Below, one piece after another: positions 34,739 through 43,946 of a DNA stretch of 64,000 nt (within the stretch, counting starts at the first letter, position 1; each line of letters starts with the position of its first letter). Both the position numbers and the translations under genes were made by a program. Source of the stretch: RPQJ01 sp963846315 (GTDB taxonomy: Bacteria > Pseudomonadota > Gammaproteobacteria > Steroidobacterales > Steroidobacteraceae); contig CAWJVM010000008.1 of the NCBI GenBank assembly GCA_963846315.1, positions 372,001 through 436,000 on the forward strand, in the 5' to 3' direction. The notes under the pieces are model-generated. The model worked only from the letters and a program-made list of their open reading frames with translations, did not search any database and was not told where the DNA came from.

Positions 34739-35353
34739 GTGAGCATCGCACTGCTGATTTTCATCGCGACGATCGTCGTCAGCCTGGTCGCGCTCTACGC
34801 GGCGCCGCAACTGATGAGCCGACTCATGTTCCGGCCGTACGACACACAGCGTCGGGGTGTCTATTACACGGTCATCACGCACGGCTTCGTGCATGGCGAC
34901 CTGATGCACCTGATCTTCAACATGATGACGTTCTGGTTCTTCGCGTTCCTGCTCGAGAGACGGGTCGGCGGTGCCGCGTTCGGCTTGTTGTACTTCGGCA
35001 GCCTCGCGCTCGCGGTGAGCACGACGTACTTCAAGCATCGCAACGATCCCCAGTACGCCACGCTGGGCGCGTCGGGCGCGATCGCGGCCGTGCTGTTCGC
35101 GGCGATCGTCTACTTCCCGTCCATGAAGCTGTTCATCCTGCCGATTCCAGTGCCGATTCCCGCCCCCCTGTTTGCCGTCGCGTACGTCGCCTATTCCTGG
35201 TACGCGAAGGAAGGCGGCCGCTTTTCCAGTGGCATGGCGGGACAGAAGATCAATCACGACGCGCACCTCATCGGTGCGCTGGCGGGCCTCGTCTTTGTGC
35301 TGGTGACGGACCCGGGCGCCTATGCTCAATTGCTGCACACTGTCTTCGGGTGA
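34739..35353 (+). CDS. Rhomboid-family intramembrane serine protease
   Basis: 204 residues, about six membrane helices. Catalytic Ser112 lies in TLGASGAIAAVLF and the His176 partner in HDAHLIGALAG. The HGFVHGDLMHLIFNMM segment holds the conserved H and N of helix 2. It cleaves membrane proteins within the bilayer; targets are unknown. The GTG start at 34739 has GAGAGG about eleven bases upstream. Confidence 0.9.
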   Translation: MSIALLIFIATIVVSLVALYAAPQLMSRLMFRPYDTQRRGVYYTVITHGFVHGDLMHLIFNMMTFWFFAFLLERRVGGAAFGLLYFGSLALAVSTTYFKHRNDPQYATLGASGAIAAVLFAAIVYFPSMKLFILPIPVPIPAPLFAVAYVAYSWYAKEGGRFSSGMAGQKINHDAHLIGALAGLVFVLVTDPGAYAQLLHTVFG

Positions 35354-35481
35354 GTGCCGACGCCAGAATTGCGGGCCCGAGGACGCCGCCGCCGGCCGGC
35401 GCAGGCGCTGACTGCACGCAGTTCACGGTCCTTTGATGCCGATTGCGGAATTCGTCGACCGCCCGGTTTAGACTTCGTCCC

Positions 35482-35697
35482 ATGACGCTGCGTGAGCGAG
35501 TCGAGGAAATTTTTCCGGACTGGGCCCATTGGTACCCGAGCCTGTTCGATGCGGCCGTGGACCTGGGCGTCATCCGCGCGCGCGTTTGCGATCCCGCTTC
35601 GTTGTTGCTGTCGAATCGTCATGCAGGTGTCCGCGCCGCCGCGGAACACGAGCACCGCAAGCGCTGGAGCGCGGAAGAGAACGAACCGGAAGAGTGA
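35482..35697 (+). CDS. Small hypothetical protein
   Basis: 71 residues, acidic and Arg-rich, soluble (TLRERVEEIFPDWAHWYPSL, ending EENEPEE). No family is recognised. Start at ATG 35482; a longer frame from 35443 has no better ribosome site. The end converges on the efflux operon with 23 bases between. Plausible gene because the frame is intact and its codon use matches the neighbours. Confidence 0.45.
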   Translation: MTLRERVEEIFPDWAHWYPSLFDAAVDLGVIRARVCDPASLLLSNRHAGVRAAAEHEHRKRWSAEENEPEE

Positions 35698-35720
35698 ACC
35701 CCGCCGCGGTGATGGCGGAC

Positions 35721-37274
35721 CTACTCGGCCGTGGTGGCAATGCCACTGGCCACCCGCGGTCGACGCGTGAGCCACACGAGTGGCACCAGGGCGAACGCCA
35801 GCCACGTCGATGCCCAGAACACGTCCAGTGACGACAGCATGTACGACTGCTCGACCATGCCGCGGGTGAGGGCGCCCACCGCCTGGTCGCTGCTCAGGCC
35901 CGCGCCCTGCAGCGTGCCCATGAAGTGCTGCAGCGTCGGACTGTAAAGATCCGACGCTTCTGCCAGCCGGCTCTGGTGCAGGGCGGCGCGGTTGTCCCAG
36001 GTCGTGGTCGCGATCGAGGTTGCGAAGGCCGCCGCCGTGATGCGCAGGAAATTCGAGATGCTGGTTGCCGCGGGGATGCGCTGCGGCGGGATACCGTCGA
36101 GCTGCAGCGTGATCACGGCGACGAAGAAGAATGCCATCGCGACACCCTGCACGAGCATCGGGAGCATGAAGTCGACGAACGCTGCCTGCGAGTTGAGCTG
36201 CGCGCGCAGGTAGGTGCCGAGCCCCATGGCGATGAACGCGATGGTAGCGAACCAGCGCGCGTCGTAACGGTTGACCAGCCGGCCGATGAACGGCGACAGC
36301 ACCAGCGCCATCACCCCGGCAGGTGCCTGCACGAGACCGGCCCACGTCGCCGTGTAGCCGAGCTGCGTCTGCAGCCACAGCGGCAGGATCACGACGTTGG
36401 CGAAGAAGACCGCATAACCGACACAGGTCAGGAAAACGCCAACGGTGAAGTTGCGGTTGCGGAAGAAGCTCAGGTCGACGATCGGGTGCTCCTCGTAGTA
36501 CTGCCAGATCATGAAGGCGATGAACCCGACCAGCGAGACCAGCGACAGCACGATGATCTGTGTCGAATCGAACCAGCCTTCGTCCTTGCCGGTGTCGAGC
36601 ATGATCTGCAGCGCTCCCACCCAGACCACGAGCATGGCGAGGCCGATGCCGTCGACCGGTATCGCGCGCGTCGGTGTCTCCTGCTTGTGCAACGACCGCC
36701 AGCAGACGAACGCGGTGAGCAGGCCGAAGGGGACGTTGATCAGGAAGATCCACGGCCACGAGTACTCGTCGGAGATGTAGCCGCCCAGCAACGGCCCCAT
36801 GATCGGTGCGACCAGGGTCGTCATCGACCAGATCGCGAGCGCCATGCCGCGCCGCGATGCCGGGAAGATCGACATCAGCAGCGTCTGCGACCCCGGGATC
36901 ATCGGGCCGGACACGGCGCCCTGCATTACTCGGAAGGCGATCAGCGACTCGAAACTCCAGGCCATGCCGCACAGGAACGAAGCCACCGTGAACAGCGCGA
37001 CGCTCACCACGAACGTGCGGACCACGCCGAAGCGTTGCATCAGCCAGCCCGTGAGAGGCACCGAGATGCCGTTGGCCACGGCGAACGAGGTGATGACCCA
37101 CGTGCCCTGGTTGGGGCTCACGCCGAGGGAGCCCGCGATCGTCGGCAGCGACACGTTCGCGATCGTCGTGTCGAGCACCTGCATGAACGTGCCCAGCGCG
37201 AGCGCGAACGCGGTCAGCCCGCGCGTGCCGGTCGGCAGCGCGATCAGCGGTCGATTGGCTGCTGCGCTCGGCAT
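35721..37274 (-). CDS. emrB: DHA2-family multidrug efflux MFS transporter (EmrB-like)
   Basis: 517 residues, 14 membrane helices of the DHA2 (EmrB/QacA) group. VLDTTIANVSLPTIAGSLGV is motif D1 of helix 1, and GWLMQRFGVVRTFVVSVALF contains motif A. FRVMQGAVSGPMIPGSQTLL and LGPLLGGYISDEYSWPWIF-type motif C are also present. It works with the HlyD-type adaptor and outer-membrane factor encoded just upstream to expel drugs or organic acids across both membranes. It is the last gene of the four-gene operon. Confidence 0.92.
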   Translation of the reverse strand: MPSAAANRPLIALPTGTRGLTAFALALGTFMQVLDTTIANVSLPTIAGSLGVSPNQGTWVITSFAVANGISVPLTGWLMQRFGVVRTFVVSVALFTVASFLCGMAWSFESLIAFRVMQGAVSGPMIPGSQTLLMSIFPASRRGMALAIWSMTTLVAPIMGPLLGGYISDEYSWPWIFLINVPFGLLTAFVCWRSLHKQETPTRAIPVDGIGLAMLVVWVGALQIMLDTGKDEGWFDSTQIIVLSLVSLVGFIAFMIWQYYEEHPIVDLSFFRNRNFTVGVFLTCVGYAVFFANVVILPLWLQTQLGYTATWAGLVQAPAGVMALVLSPFIGRLVNRYDARWFATIAFIAMGLGTYLRAQLNSQAAFVDFMLPMLVQGVAMAFFFVAVITLQLDGIPPQRIPAATSISNFLRITAAAFATSIATTTWDNRAALHQSRLAEASDLYSPTLQHFMGTLQGAGLSSDQAVGALTRGMVEQSYMLSSLDVFWASTWLAFALVPLVWLTRRPRVASGIATTAE

Positions 37275-37287
37275 GCCGGTCCCGCGC

Positions 37288-38454
37288 TCAGCGGCCGGAA
37301 TTCTCGGCGATCACGCGCCCGATCATCGCCTCGACCTGCTCGTCGCGTTCGGGTCGGTCGGCCATCGTTGCCGCCACGGCGCGGGTCGGTTCGGCCAGCA
37401 CCGGACCACTCTGGTCGTGCAGGTCGACCTCGGCGTGCATCGACAGTCCCACACGCAGTGGGTGTGCGGTGAGTTCCTTCGGGTCGAGCGTGATGCGGAC
37501 CGGGACGCGCTGGACGATCTTGATCCAGTTGCCCGACGCATTCTGCGCCGGCAGCAACGCGAAGGCGGCCCCGGTGCCGGGCGAAAACCCCTTGATGCGC
37601 CCTTGATAGACCACGTCGTCGCCGTAGAGGTCCGATGTCAGCTCGACTGGTTGCCCGATGCGCATGCGCTGCAGCTGCACTTCCTTGAAGTTCGCGTCGA
37701 TCCAGGCGTCGTCGAGCTCGACGAGAGCCAGCAGGGGTGTGCCGGCAGCCACGCGCTGTCCCAGTTGCACGCCCTTGCGCGCAACGACGCCGTTCACCGG
37801 CGCGGTGATCCGCGTGCGCTGGAGCGCGAGGGCCGCTTCACGTACCCGCGCGATTGCCCGCATGACCAGCGGATGGTGTGAAGCCTCGATGCCGCCCGTC
37901 TGCGCGAACGCGACGTTCAGGTCCTCGCGCGCCGAGCGCAAGGCAGCTTCAGCCCCGGCGACCACCTCACGTGCGTGCGCCAGTTCTTCGGTCGAGACGG
38001 CGCCTCCGGCGGCGATCGACTGCCGACGGCGCAGGTCGTCACGCGCGCGGGCCAGGTCGGTTTCGCGTGCCGAGATCTGCGCCTGCAACCGGCCTGTCTG
38101 CGGGTAGGCACCGCGCACCTGCCGTACGGTGGCGCCGAGATCGGCCACCGCCGCTTCCATCGCAATCCGGGCATCGGCTGGATCGAGTTCGATGAGCAGT
38201 TGCCCGGCAGTCACCGATTCCGTCTCGCGCGGGTGCACGGTGCGCACGGTGCCGGCGATTTCGGACGTGACCTGCACGATCGTCGCGCCGGCGTACGCAT
38301 CCTGCGTCGACACGTACCAGCGTGCATGGGTGTACCACCAGGCGAACCACGCGGTTCCGGCAATGAGCACCACTGCGGTGAGCAGCAGCAGCCCGCGCTT
38401 GCGCTTGCTGTTGGGAGTGTCGGCTGCGGCGACCTCAGTTGCGGGCGAATTCAT
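37288..38454 (-). CDS. emrA: HlyD/EmrA-family membrane-fusion protein
   Basis: 388 residues. One N-terminal membrane anchor (LLLLTAVVLIAGTAWFAWWY), then YVSTQDAYAGATIVQVTSEI, which is the lipoyl/biotinyl half-motif, a coiled-coil hairpin with Arg/Ala heptads, and TRITAPVNGVVARKGVQLGQ, the second half-motif. It bridges EmrB to the outer-membrane factor. ATG 38454 overlaps the upstream outer-membrane-factor stop by four bases, and a 13-base gap separates it from emrB. Confidence 0.92.
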   Translation of the reverse strand: MNSPATEVAAADTPNSKRKRGLLLLTAVVLIAGTAWFAWWYTHARWYVSTQDAYAGATIVQVTSEIAGTVRTVHPRETESVTAGQLLIELDPADARIAMEAAVADLGATVRQVRGAYPQTGRLQAQISARETDLARARDDLRRRQSIAAGGAVSTEELAHAREVVAGAEAALRSAREDLNVAFAQTGGIEASHHPLVMRAIARVREAALALQRTRITAPVNGVVARKGVQLGQRVAAGTPLLALVELDDAWIDANFKEVQLQRMRIGQPVELTSDLYGDDVVYQGRIKGFSPGTGAAFALLPAQNASGNWIKIVQRVPVRITLDPKELTAHPLRVGLSMHAEVDLHDQSGPVLAEPTRAVAATMADRPERDEQVEAMIGRVIAENSGR

Positions 38455-39857
38455 CGGACGGGCTCCTGCGAAAAGTGACCGCCCAGCGCGACCAGCAGCG
38501 CGATCCGCGCGGACGTGCGGTCGGCCAGCATCTGGGTGCGTTGCCGGCGTGCGGTGAGCACCTGGGTCTCGGCATTGAGGACGGTGACCTGGCTGGACAG
38601 GCCGGCGGAATACCGCTGCACCGCGAGGTCGTAGGCTTGTTCGGCAGCGCTCAGCGCGCGCTGCTGGGCATCGAGTTGCAGTTCGATCGAGCCCAGTCGT
38701 GCCGTCTGGTCGGCCGCTTCGCGAACGGAACGCACGACCGTTTCGTTGTAGCCGGCGATTGCCGCGTCGAGTTCCGCGCCGGAACGACGGTACTCTGCGC
38801 GCAGCCTGCCGGCGTCGAAGATAGGCAGGTGAATGGCCGGGCCGACTCCCCACATGCGCGAGTCGCCCTGCCACATCTCGTCGAGACCGATGGCCGACAA
38901 TCCGGCATAGGCCACGAGGTCGATGTTGGGATAGAAGCTGGCGTGCGCCGCTGCTCGTCCCGCCGTGGCTGCGTCGATGCGCAGTCGCGCGGCGCGGACG
39001 TCCGGCCGCCGTGCGAGCAGGTCAGCGGGTAGAGCGGCGGGGACGGGCAGTGCCCGGTTGAAGTCGAGCGTCGGCGGTGACCACTCCGGCGTGGCGGCTA
39101 CACTCGTGCCAGTCAGCGCTGCGAGCGCGTTGCGCGCCATCGTCGCGGCCAGTCGCGCCTGCTCGATGTCCACGGCGCTCTGTTCGAAGTTGCTCTCGGC
39201 CGCGCGCAGTTCGGCTTTCGACTCGAGCCCGGCGCCGACCCGTTGGCTCGTCAGGTCGAGCAGCTTGCGGCGCTGCGCCTGTGCCTGCAGCGCAACCTCT
39301 TCCAGGCGTTGCGCCCGCGCGAGTTCGACATAGGCCTGGGCGACCGCGCTCGACAGCATCAGCTCGGCCGTGGCCGCGTCGAGCGCGGCGGCATCGGCGA
39401 CGCGACCCGATTGCTCGACCAGCGCCGCCTGGCGTCCCCAGAAGTCGAGGTGCCAGTTCAAGTTGAATGCTAGCCGGCCTTCCCAGAATGTGCCGCCGCC
39501 GTAGGGCGGCGGGAAGATGTAGTTCTCGCTGAAGCGTTGCCGATACTGGAAGCCGTCGAGCGTCACCTGCGGCTTCTCGGCCGCTCCCGCCACCAGCGCC
39601 TGCTCGTGGGCAATGCGCACTCGAGCCAGCGAGCCGGCGAGGCCGGGGTTGCGTGCGAGCGCCGTCTCGATCAGTTGATCGAGCTGCGGGTCGTGCAGCG
39701 CGTGCCACCAGGCAGCGTCGGACTGCGGCGCCATGACGGGACCCGACAGGCCCAGGTCACTCGCCGCCAGCGGTTGTTCGTGCGAACTGGTCGCCGGATC
39801 GCTGACGCAGGCTGCAAGCAGCAACCCGGTTGCGACCAGAACCGCGAATGAACGCAC
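38451..39857 (-). CDS. Outer-membrane efflux lipoprotein (OMF, NodT/OprM-like)
   Basis: 468 residues. Lipobox GLLLAAC with lipidated Cys17. Then two repeated OEP domains: AWWHALHDPQLDQLIETALA, GFQYRQRFSENYIFPPPYGG and the conserved RRPDVRAARLRIDAATA between repeats. ADLLARRPDVR and TVLNAETQVLTARRQ are typical of the family. It forms the trimeric outer-membrane exit duct for the EmrAB-like pump. Placed between marR and emrA, with 27 bases to marR. Confidence 0.92.
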   Translation of the reverse strand: MRSFAVLVATGLLLAACVSDPATSSHEQPLAASDLGLSGPVMAPQSDAAWWHALHDPQLDQLIETALARNPGLAGSLARVRIAHEQALVAGAAEKPQVTLDGFQYRQRFSENYIFPPPYGGGTFWEGRLAFNLNWHLDFWGRQAALVEQSGRVADAAALDAATAELMLSSAVAQAYVELARAQRLEEVALQAQAQRRKLLDLTSQRVGAGLESKAELRAAESNFEQSAVDIEQARLAATMARNALAALTGTSVAATPEWSPPTLDFNRALPVPAALPADLLARRPDVRAARLRIDAATAGRAAAHASFYPNIDLVAYAGLSAIGLDEMWQGDSRMWGVGPAIHLPIFDAGRLRAEYRRSGAELDAAIAGYNETVVRSVREAADQTARLGSIELQLDAQQRALSAAEQAYDLAVQRYSAGLSSQVTVLNAETQVLTARRQRTQMLADRTSARIALLVALGGHFSQEPVR

Positions 39858-39884
39858 CCGGAGCGAAGGCTGGTCGCTGAACTC

Positions 39885-40442
39885 TCATCGCTTTACCGTT
39901 CGGTGCGCGGCGCGGCGCGTCGGCTTCGGCTTCGTGCCACTGCTGGCAGTGGTGCGGCTGCGAGCCGCCGACGGCTTGAAGTCAGTTCGTGTCGTCTGCG
40001 CGTGATCGAGCAGCCGCACCAGGTAGCCGTGCAACTGCACGAATTCCGACTTCGAGAGCGGGGCCAGCGCGGCATTGGTCTGGTCGACGACGAGGGGCAG
40101 CAGTGCCTCGGTGATCGCCTTGCCGGCCGCCGTGAGCTTGAGTTCCACGACCCGCCGGTCCTGCGAACTGCGCCGGCGCTGCAGGAAGCCGCGCCGTTCG
40201 AGCTGATCGAGGACGCGGGTGATGGCGCCGCTGTCGTGGTCCAGGTCGCTCGCCAGGTCGGACGCCGTGCGCGCGATGCCGTCGCGCAACTGGGCCAGCA
40301 CGATCCATTGCGTCAGCGTGAAGTCCGCCTGCGCCAGCGCGCCTTCGAAGCGGGCCAGCAGCAGCGTGTACAGCCGGCGGATCAGGTAGCCGACGCTGTC
40401 GCGTGAACGGTAGGTCTGGGGGCGGTAATGCTGCTCGGACAT
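39885..40442 (-). CDS. MarR-family transcriptional regulator
   Basis: 185 residues. The winged-helix MarR domain covers residues ~15-150: LRDGIARTASDLASDLDHDS, AITRVLDQLERRGFLQRRRS and DRRVVELKLTAAGKAIT. The C-terminal tail is strongly basic (KPKPTRRAAHRTVKR), which is unusual. As first gene of the efflux operon it most likely represses it and responds to a phenolic or acidic ligand. ATG 40442 was chosen; a frame from 40505 adds 21 non-conserved residues. No clear operator palindrome stood out upstream. Confidence 0.88.
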   Translation of the reverse strand: MSEQHYRPQTYRSRDSVGYLIRRLYTLLLARFEGALAQADFTLTQWIVLAQLRDGIARTASDLASDLDHDSGAITRVLDQLERRGFLQRRRSSQDRRVVELKLTAAGKAITEALLPLVVDQTNAALAPLSKSEFVQLHGYLVRLLDHAQTTRTDFKPSAARSRTTASSGTKPKPTRRAAHRTVKR

Positions 40443-40514
40443 TGTCAGCCTGGGCTGTGACTGCTCAGGCAGGCAATTGTGCGCGGCGGGGGTCGCAGGG
40501 GTCAAACCCCAGGG

Positions 40515-41471
40515 TCAGCCGGCGCGGGGAGTCCGCTCTTCGCGGTAGAGGCGCAGGATGAACTGGCCGGAGGGCCGCGCCCGCAGCGCTTCGACTTCGG
40601 CGAGCCATGCCGGGTCGCGGATGTCCGCCACGGTCATGCGGCGGCCGCCCAGTCGATTGCCGGGGTATTCGGGCGGCAGCACTGCCAGCGCGCCGAGGCT
40701 CGCAAAGGTGATGTCGGCGAACGTCAGCGATTCGCCGGTCAGGTAACGCCGGCCGTCCGCGAGCAACCGGTCCATGTCGTCGAACGTTTCACGCGTCCGT
40801 TCCCAGGCCCGGGCTGCGCGCGACGGCGTGACGCCCAGCATCCGGCGTACGGAAAAAGCCAGGATGGGTCGCTTCAACCAGAGCAGGGCGCGTTGCCAGC
40901 GCGGAATCGCGGGTTCTTCGATGCCCCACGAACGAAAGCTCAGGTCGGTGTCGCGCAGCAGGTGCTGGTAGAGCCAGACGCGCACGTCGTTGCCGAGGCG
41001 CCGGTCGAGTTTCGCTTCCAGGTCGAGTGCTGCCGGCGTGGGTTCGAGGAACCAGGTGCGGTCACCCGGCAAGCGTCCTGCGTACTCCCCCCACAGGTAA
41101 CGCAGGATGCGTGACGAATCGCTGATGCGAGTCAATCCGGGCGGAACCTCGAGCCACGGCACGGTGCGGCCCGTCAGCAGGACGCCGAGCACGCCCACGT
41201 TCGGCACTTCTTCATACGGCACGCCCAACCGATCGAGACACCAGCGCGCCTTCTCGGCGTAGTGCGAAAACGTGATCGTATGCAGGCGCAGCGGCCGCTC
41301 CGGTTGCCGCAGCGCGCGCAACGAGACGAACAACCGGGCAGCCATGCCTAGCAGGAAGGCAGCCAAGGCAGCGCCGATGGCTGCAGGCATGCCCCAGCCG
41401 GCCGCGGCGACGACGATCGGCAGCGCGTAGAGGGCGAGCAGGTGGACGACGCGGGGATCTCGCAGGCGCAT
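40515..41471 (-). CDS. Glutathione S-transferase with N-terminal membrane anchor
   Basis: 318 residues. Two hydrophobic segments (VVHLLALYALPIVVAAAGW and IGAALAAFLLGMAARLFVS) precede a thioredoxin-like GST domain that starts LRLHTITFSHYAEKARWCLD and continues VPWLEVPPGLTRISDSSRIL. A helical C domain contains YLTGESLTFADITFASLG. The catalytic position is probably the S or Y of FSHYAEKAR. A fused membrane anchor is unusual for bacterial GSTs. The substrate is unknown. Confidence 0.8.
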   Translation of the reverse strand: MRLRDPRVVHLLALYALPIVVAAAGWGMPAAIGAALAAFLLGMAARLFVSLRALRQPERPLRLHTITFSHYAEKARWCLDRLGVPYEEVPNVGVLGVLLTGRTVPWLEVPPGLTRISDSSRILRYLWGEYAGRLPGDRTWFLEPTPAALDLEAKLDRRLGNDVRVWLYQHLLRDTDLSFRSWGIEEPAIPRWQRALLWLKRPILAFSVRRMLGVTPSRAARAWERTRETFDDMDRLLADGRRYLTGESLTFADITFASLGALAVLPPEYPGNRLGGRRMTVADIRDPAWLAEVEALRARPSGQFILRLYREERTPRAG

Positions 41472-41480
41472 GCGGGCAGT

Positions 41481-42398
41481 CTACTGGTGCCCGGACTCGC
41501 CGGCGACGCGACAGTCTTGCTTCACGTGTGCATGGATGATTTCGACGAGGCGTCGCGTGCCGGGTCCGGCGGCGACCCGGTCGGCATAGACGAGGTACAA
41601 CATGGCGAAACGCTCGGCCCCTTCGGTCAGCGGCAAGCGCTGGAGCGCGCCGCTTTCCAGTTCCTCGCGGATGTTGTCCTCGGCGAACCAGGCGAAACCC
41701 AGTCCCATGCACGCCGCACGGATCGACGTGGCCTTGGCTGTGACGGTCCAGCGCCTTTCGTTGAGCCAGCCACCCGAGCGGCTGCGCCGCATGCCCGAGT
41801 CTCGGATGACGAGGTGACGATGGGCTCGCAGGTCCTCGATCTCCACGGGGCGGCCGAGTCGATGCAGCGGGTGCGACGGCGCGGCAGCGCACACGAAACG
41901 CACCTGCATCAGCGCATCGCCGATGAAGCCGCCCGGCACGAGCGAGCCGATGACGAAATCGACCCGCCCTTCGGTGATCGCTTCTTCGACGCCGCCGAGC
42001 ACGGCCTCGATCAGTTCGATGCGGATGTCCGGGTGCTCGTTGCCGAACTCGGCCAGCGCGCGCAGCAGCAGCCACGTCGGAAAGATGGCGTCGACCGCGA
42101 GTCGCACTTCCGCCTCCCAGCCTTGCGCGAGCCCGGCGGCCGAGCGCTCGAGGCGGGCCGCGTCTTCGAGCAGGGACTTGCCTCGGCGATACAGCACCTC
42201 GCCCGCCGGCGTCAGTGCGGCACGCCGGCCTTGCCGCGCGAACACCTTCAGGCCGAGCTGGTCCTCGAGCTTCTTGATCGTGTAGGTGACGGTCGATTGC
42301 GTCCGGTGCAGGTGCGCGGACGCCTGCCCATAACCACCTTGCTCCACGATGGCGACCAAGGCGGCCCATTGGTCCAGCGTGATCCTGGGGGTTGCCAT
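41481..42398 (-). CDS. LysR-family transcriptional regulator
   Basis: 305 residues. The N-terminal helix-turn-helix (VEQGGYGQASAHLHRTQSTV, then KKLEDQLGLKVFARQGRRA) is followed by a LysR substrate-binding domain. It is divergent from the DoxX-pirin pair; the same LysR/DoxX/pirin arrangement is common in Proteobacteria, so it probably controls them. The 108-base gap is markedly AT-rich compared with its surroundings (for example 42421-42470), as expected for a LysR-bound promoter. Confidence 0.9.
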   Translation of the reverse strand: MATPRITLDQWAALVAIVEQGGYGQASAHLHRTQSTVTYTIKKLEDQLGLKVFARQGRRAALTPAGEVLYRRGKSLLEDAARLERSAAGLAQGWEAEVRLAVDAIFPTWLLLRALAEFGNEHPDIRIELIEAVLGGVEEAITEGRVDFVIGSLVPGGFIGDALMQVRFVCAAAPSHPLHRLGRPVEIEDLRAHRHLVIRDSGMRRSRSGGWLNERRWTVTAKATSIRAACMGLGFAWFAEDNIREELESGALQRLPLTEGAERFAMLYLVYADRVAAGPGTRRLVEIIHAHVKQDCRVAGESGHQ

Positions 42399-42506
42399 AC
42401 ATCGATCCTGTAGATGCGTTATATCGAAAATACCGTCTTTTTAATTCAAACTATAGATGCAAACTGAGGCCCATCAAACTTCTCACCAACCACGGGCTGA
42501 ACGAAC

Positions 42507-42917
42507 ATGAAGACCTGGGAAAACACGACGGACCTTGCGGGGCGTGCATTGATCGCCGCGATGTTCCTGGTGGCCGGCATCGGCAAGATTTCGGGATACG
42601 CTGGCACGCAGGGTTACATGCAGTCGATGGGCGTGCCAGGCGCGCTGCTGCCGCTGGTCATTGCCCTGGAAATCCTGGGAGCGATCGCCATCATCGTGGG
42701 GTACCGCACGCGGCTCGTGGCCGCCGCACTCGCGGGTTTCACGCTCGTTGCCGCCTTCATCTTCCATGGTGGCGCCGACCCCATGCAGCGAATCATGTTC
42801 CTGAAGAACGTGGCGGTCGCGGGCGGGTTCCTGTTCCTCGTGGCGCGCGGTGCGGGCGACTGGTCGCTCGACGCGAAACGTGCGCGACTGACCGCACCGG
42901 GCACCCTGCTGACGTGA
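42507..42917 (+). CDS. DoxX-family membrane protein
   Basis: 136 residues, four membrane helices. DoxX signature: LAGRALIAAMFLVAGIGKIS near the N terminus, GVPGALLPLVIALEILGAIA in the middle and FLKNVAVAGGFLFLVARGAG at the end. DoxX proteins are often linked to quinone or thiosulfate redox and to oxidative stress; the exact role is unresolved. It is 55 bases upstream of the pirin gene. Confidence 0.88.
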   Translation: MKTWENTTDLAGRALIAAMFLVAGIGKISGYAGTQGYMQSMGVPGALLPLVIALEILGAIAIIVGYRTRLVAAALAGFTLVAAFIFHGGADPMQRIMFLKNVAVAGGFLFLVARGAGDWSLDAKRARLTAPGTLLT

Positions 42918-42972
42918 GGGTGAACCCGCAGCGCTGCACCCGCTGGAATTCCGTGATCACACAGGAGCAATC

Positions 42973-43836
42973 ATGACCACTTCGCGCAGGCTGCAGGCCG
43001 TGATCGAGTCCGTGGCCGCCTCGGATGGCGCCGGCGTCAAGCTGCGCCGCAGCTTCGGCAGCCGCCAGAACCTGCGGTTCGATCCGTTCCTGATGCTCGA
43101 CGAGTTCTTTTCCGACGACCCGGACGATTACCTCGCGGGCTTCCCGTCGCATCCGCACCGCGGGTTCGAGACAGTCACCTACATGCTCGATGGGCACATG
43201 CGGCACGAGGACAGCTTCGGCAATCGCGGCGACCTCGGGCCCGGCGACGTGCAGTGGATGACGGCGGCGCGCGGCATCATCCATTCCGAGATGCCGCAGC
43301 AGACCGCGGGTCGCATGCGCGGGTTCCAGCTGTGGATCAACCTGCCTGCGCGCGAGAAGATGAAGCCAGCGGCCTACCGCGACATTCCTTCGCAGGAGAT
43401 TCCAACGGCGACGCTCGACGGTGGCGGCGAGCTGCGCGTCATCGCCGGTGAGTTCGAGCAGGGTGGCACGAAGACGGCGGGACCGATCGGTGGCTTGAGC
43501 ACCGCGCCGCTGTATTACGACGTGCGCCTGCCGGCGGGTATCGAAGCCGCGATCCCGACGCCGATTTCGCACAACACGTTCCTGTACGTGTACGAAGGCG
43601 ACGCTGTGGTCGGCGACGACGCCAGGCCGTTGCCGTTCCGTTCGGCGGGGCTGCTGACGCCGGGCGGGTCCGTGCGAATTCGCGCGGGCGAGCAGGGCGT
43701 GCGGCTGCTGCTCCTCGCCGGCAAGCCGATCGGTGAGCCGGTGGTCCAGTACGGCCCATTCGTGATGAACACGCCGGAGGAAATCCAGCAGGCCGTGCTC
43801 GACTACCAGCGCGGCCAGCTGGCCGTTGCGAGCTGA
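42973..43836 (+). CDS. Pirin family protein
   Basis: 287 residues, bicupin. The metal-binding His residues are in FPSHPHRGFETVTYML and ARGIIHSEMP, at the standard pirin positions. The second cupin includes SHNTFLYVYEGDAVVG. Bacterial pirins act as quercetin dioxygenases or as regulators of central metabolism. ACAGGAG precedes the start. It is co-transcribed with doxX. Confidence 0.92.
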   Translation: MTTSRRLQAVIESVAASDGAGVKLRRSFGSRQNLRFDPFLMLDEFFSDDPDDYLAGFPSHPHRGFETVTYMLDGHMRHEDSFGNRGDLGPGDVQWMTAARGIIHSEMPQQTAGRMRGFQLWINLPAREKMKPAAYRDIPSQEIPTATLDGGGELRVIAGEFEQGGTKTAGPIGGLSTAPLYYDVRLPAGIEAAIPTPISHNTFLYVYEGDAVVGDDARPLPFRSAGLLTPGGSVRIRAGEQGVRLLLLAGKPIGEPVVQYGPFVMNTPEEIQQAVLDYQRGQLAVAS

Positions 43837-43946
43837 ACGCAGGCTCGTCGTGGGACGCTGGTGTCCTGCGGCTAACCGCAACCGTGGCGCGAGTCGATTG
43901 GACTATGCTCGCGCTACGGGAATGGTTTCGCCATGCGAAGGCGCCC

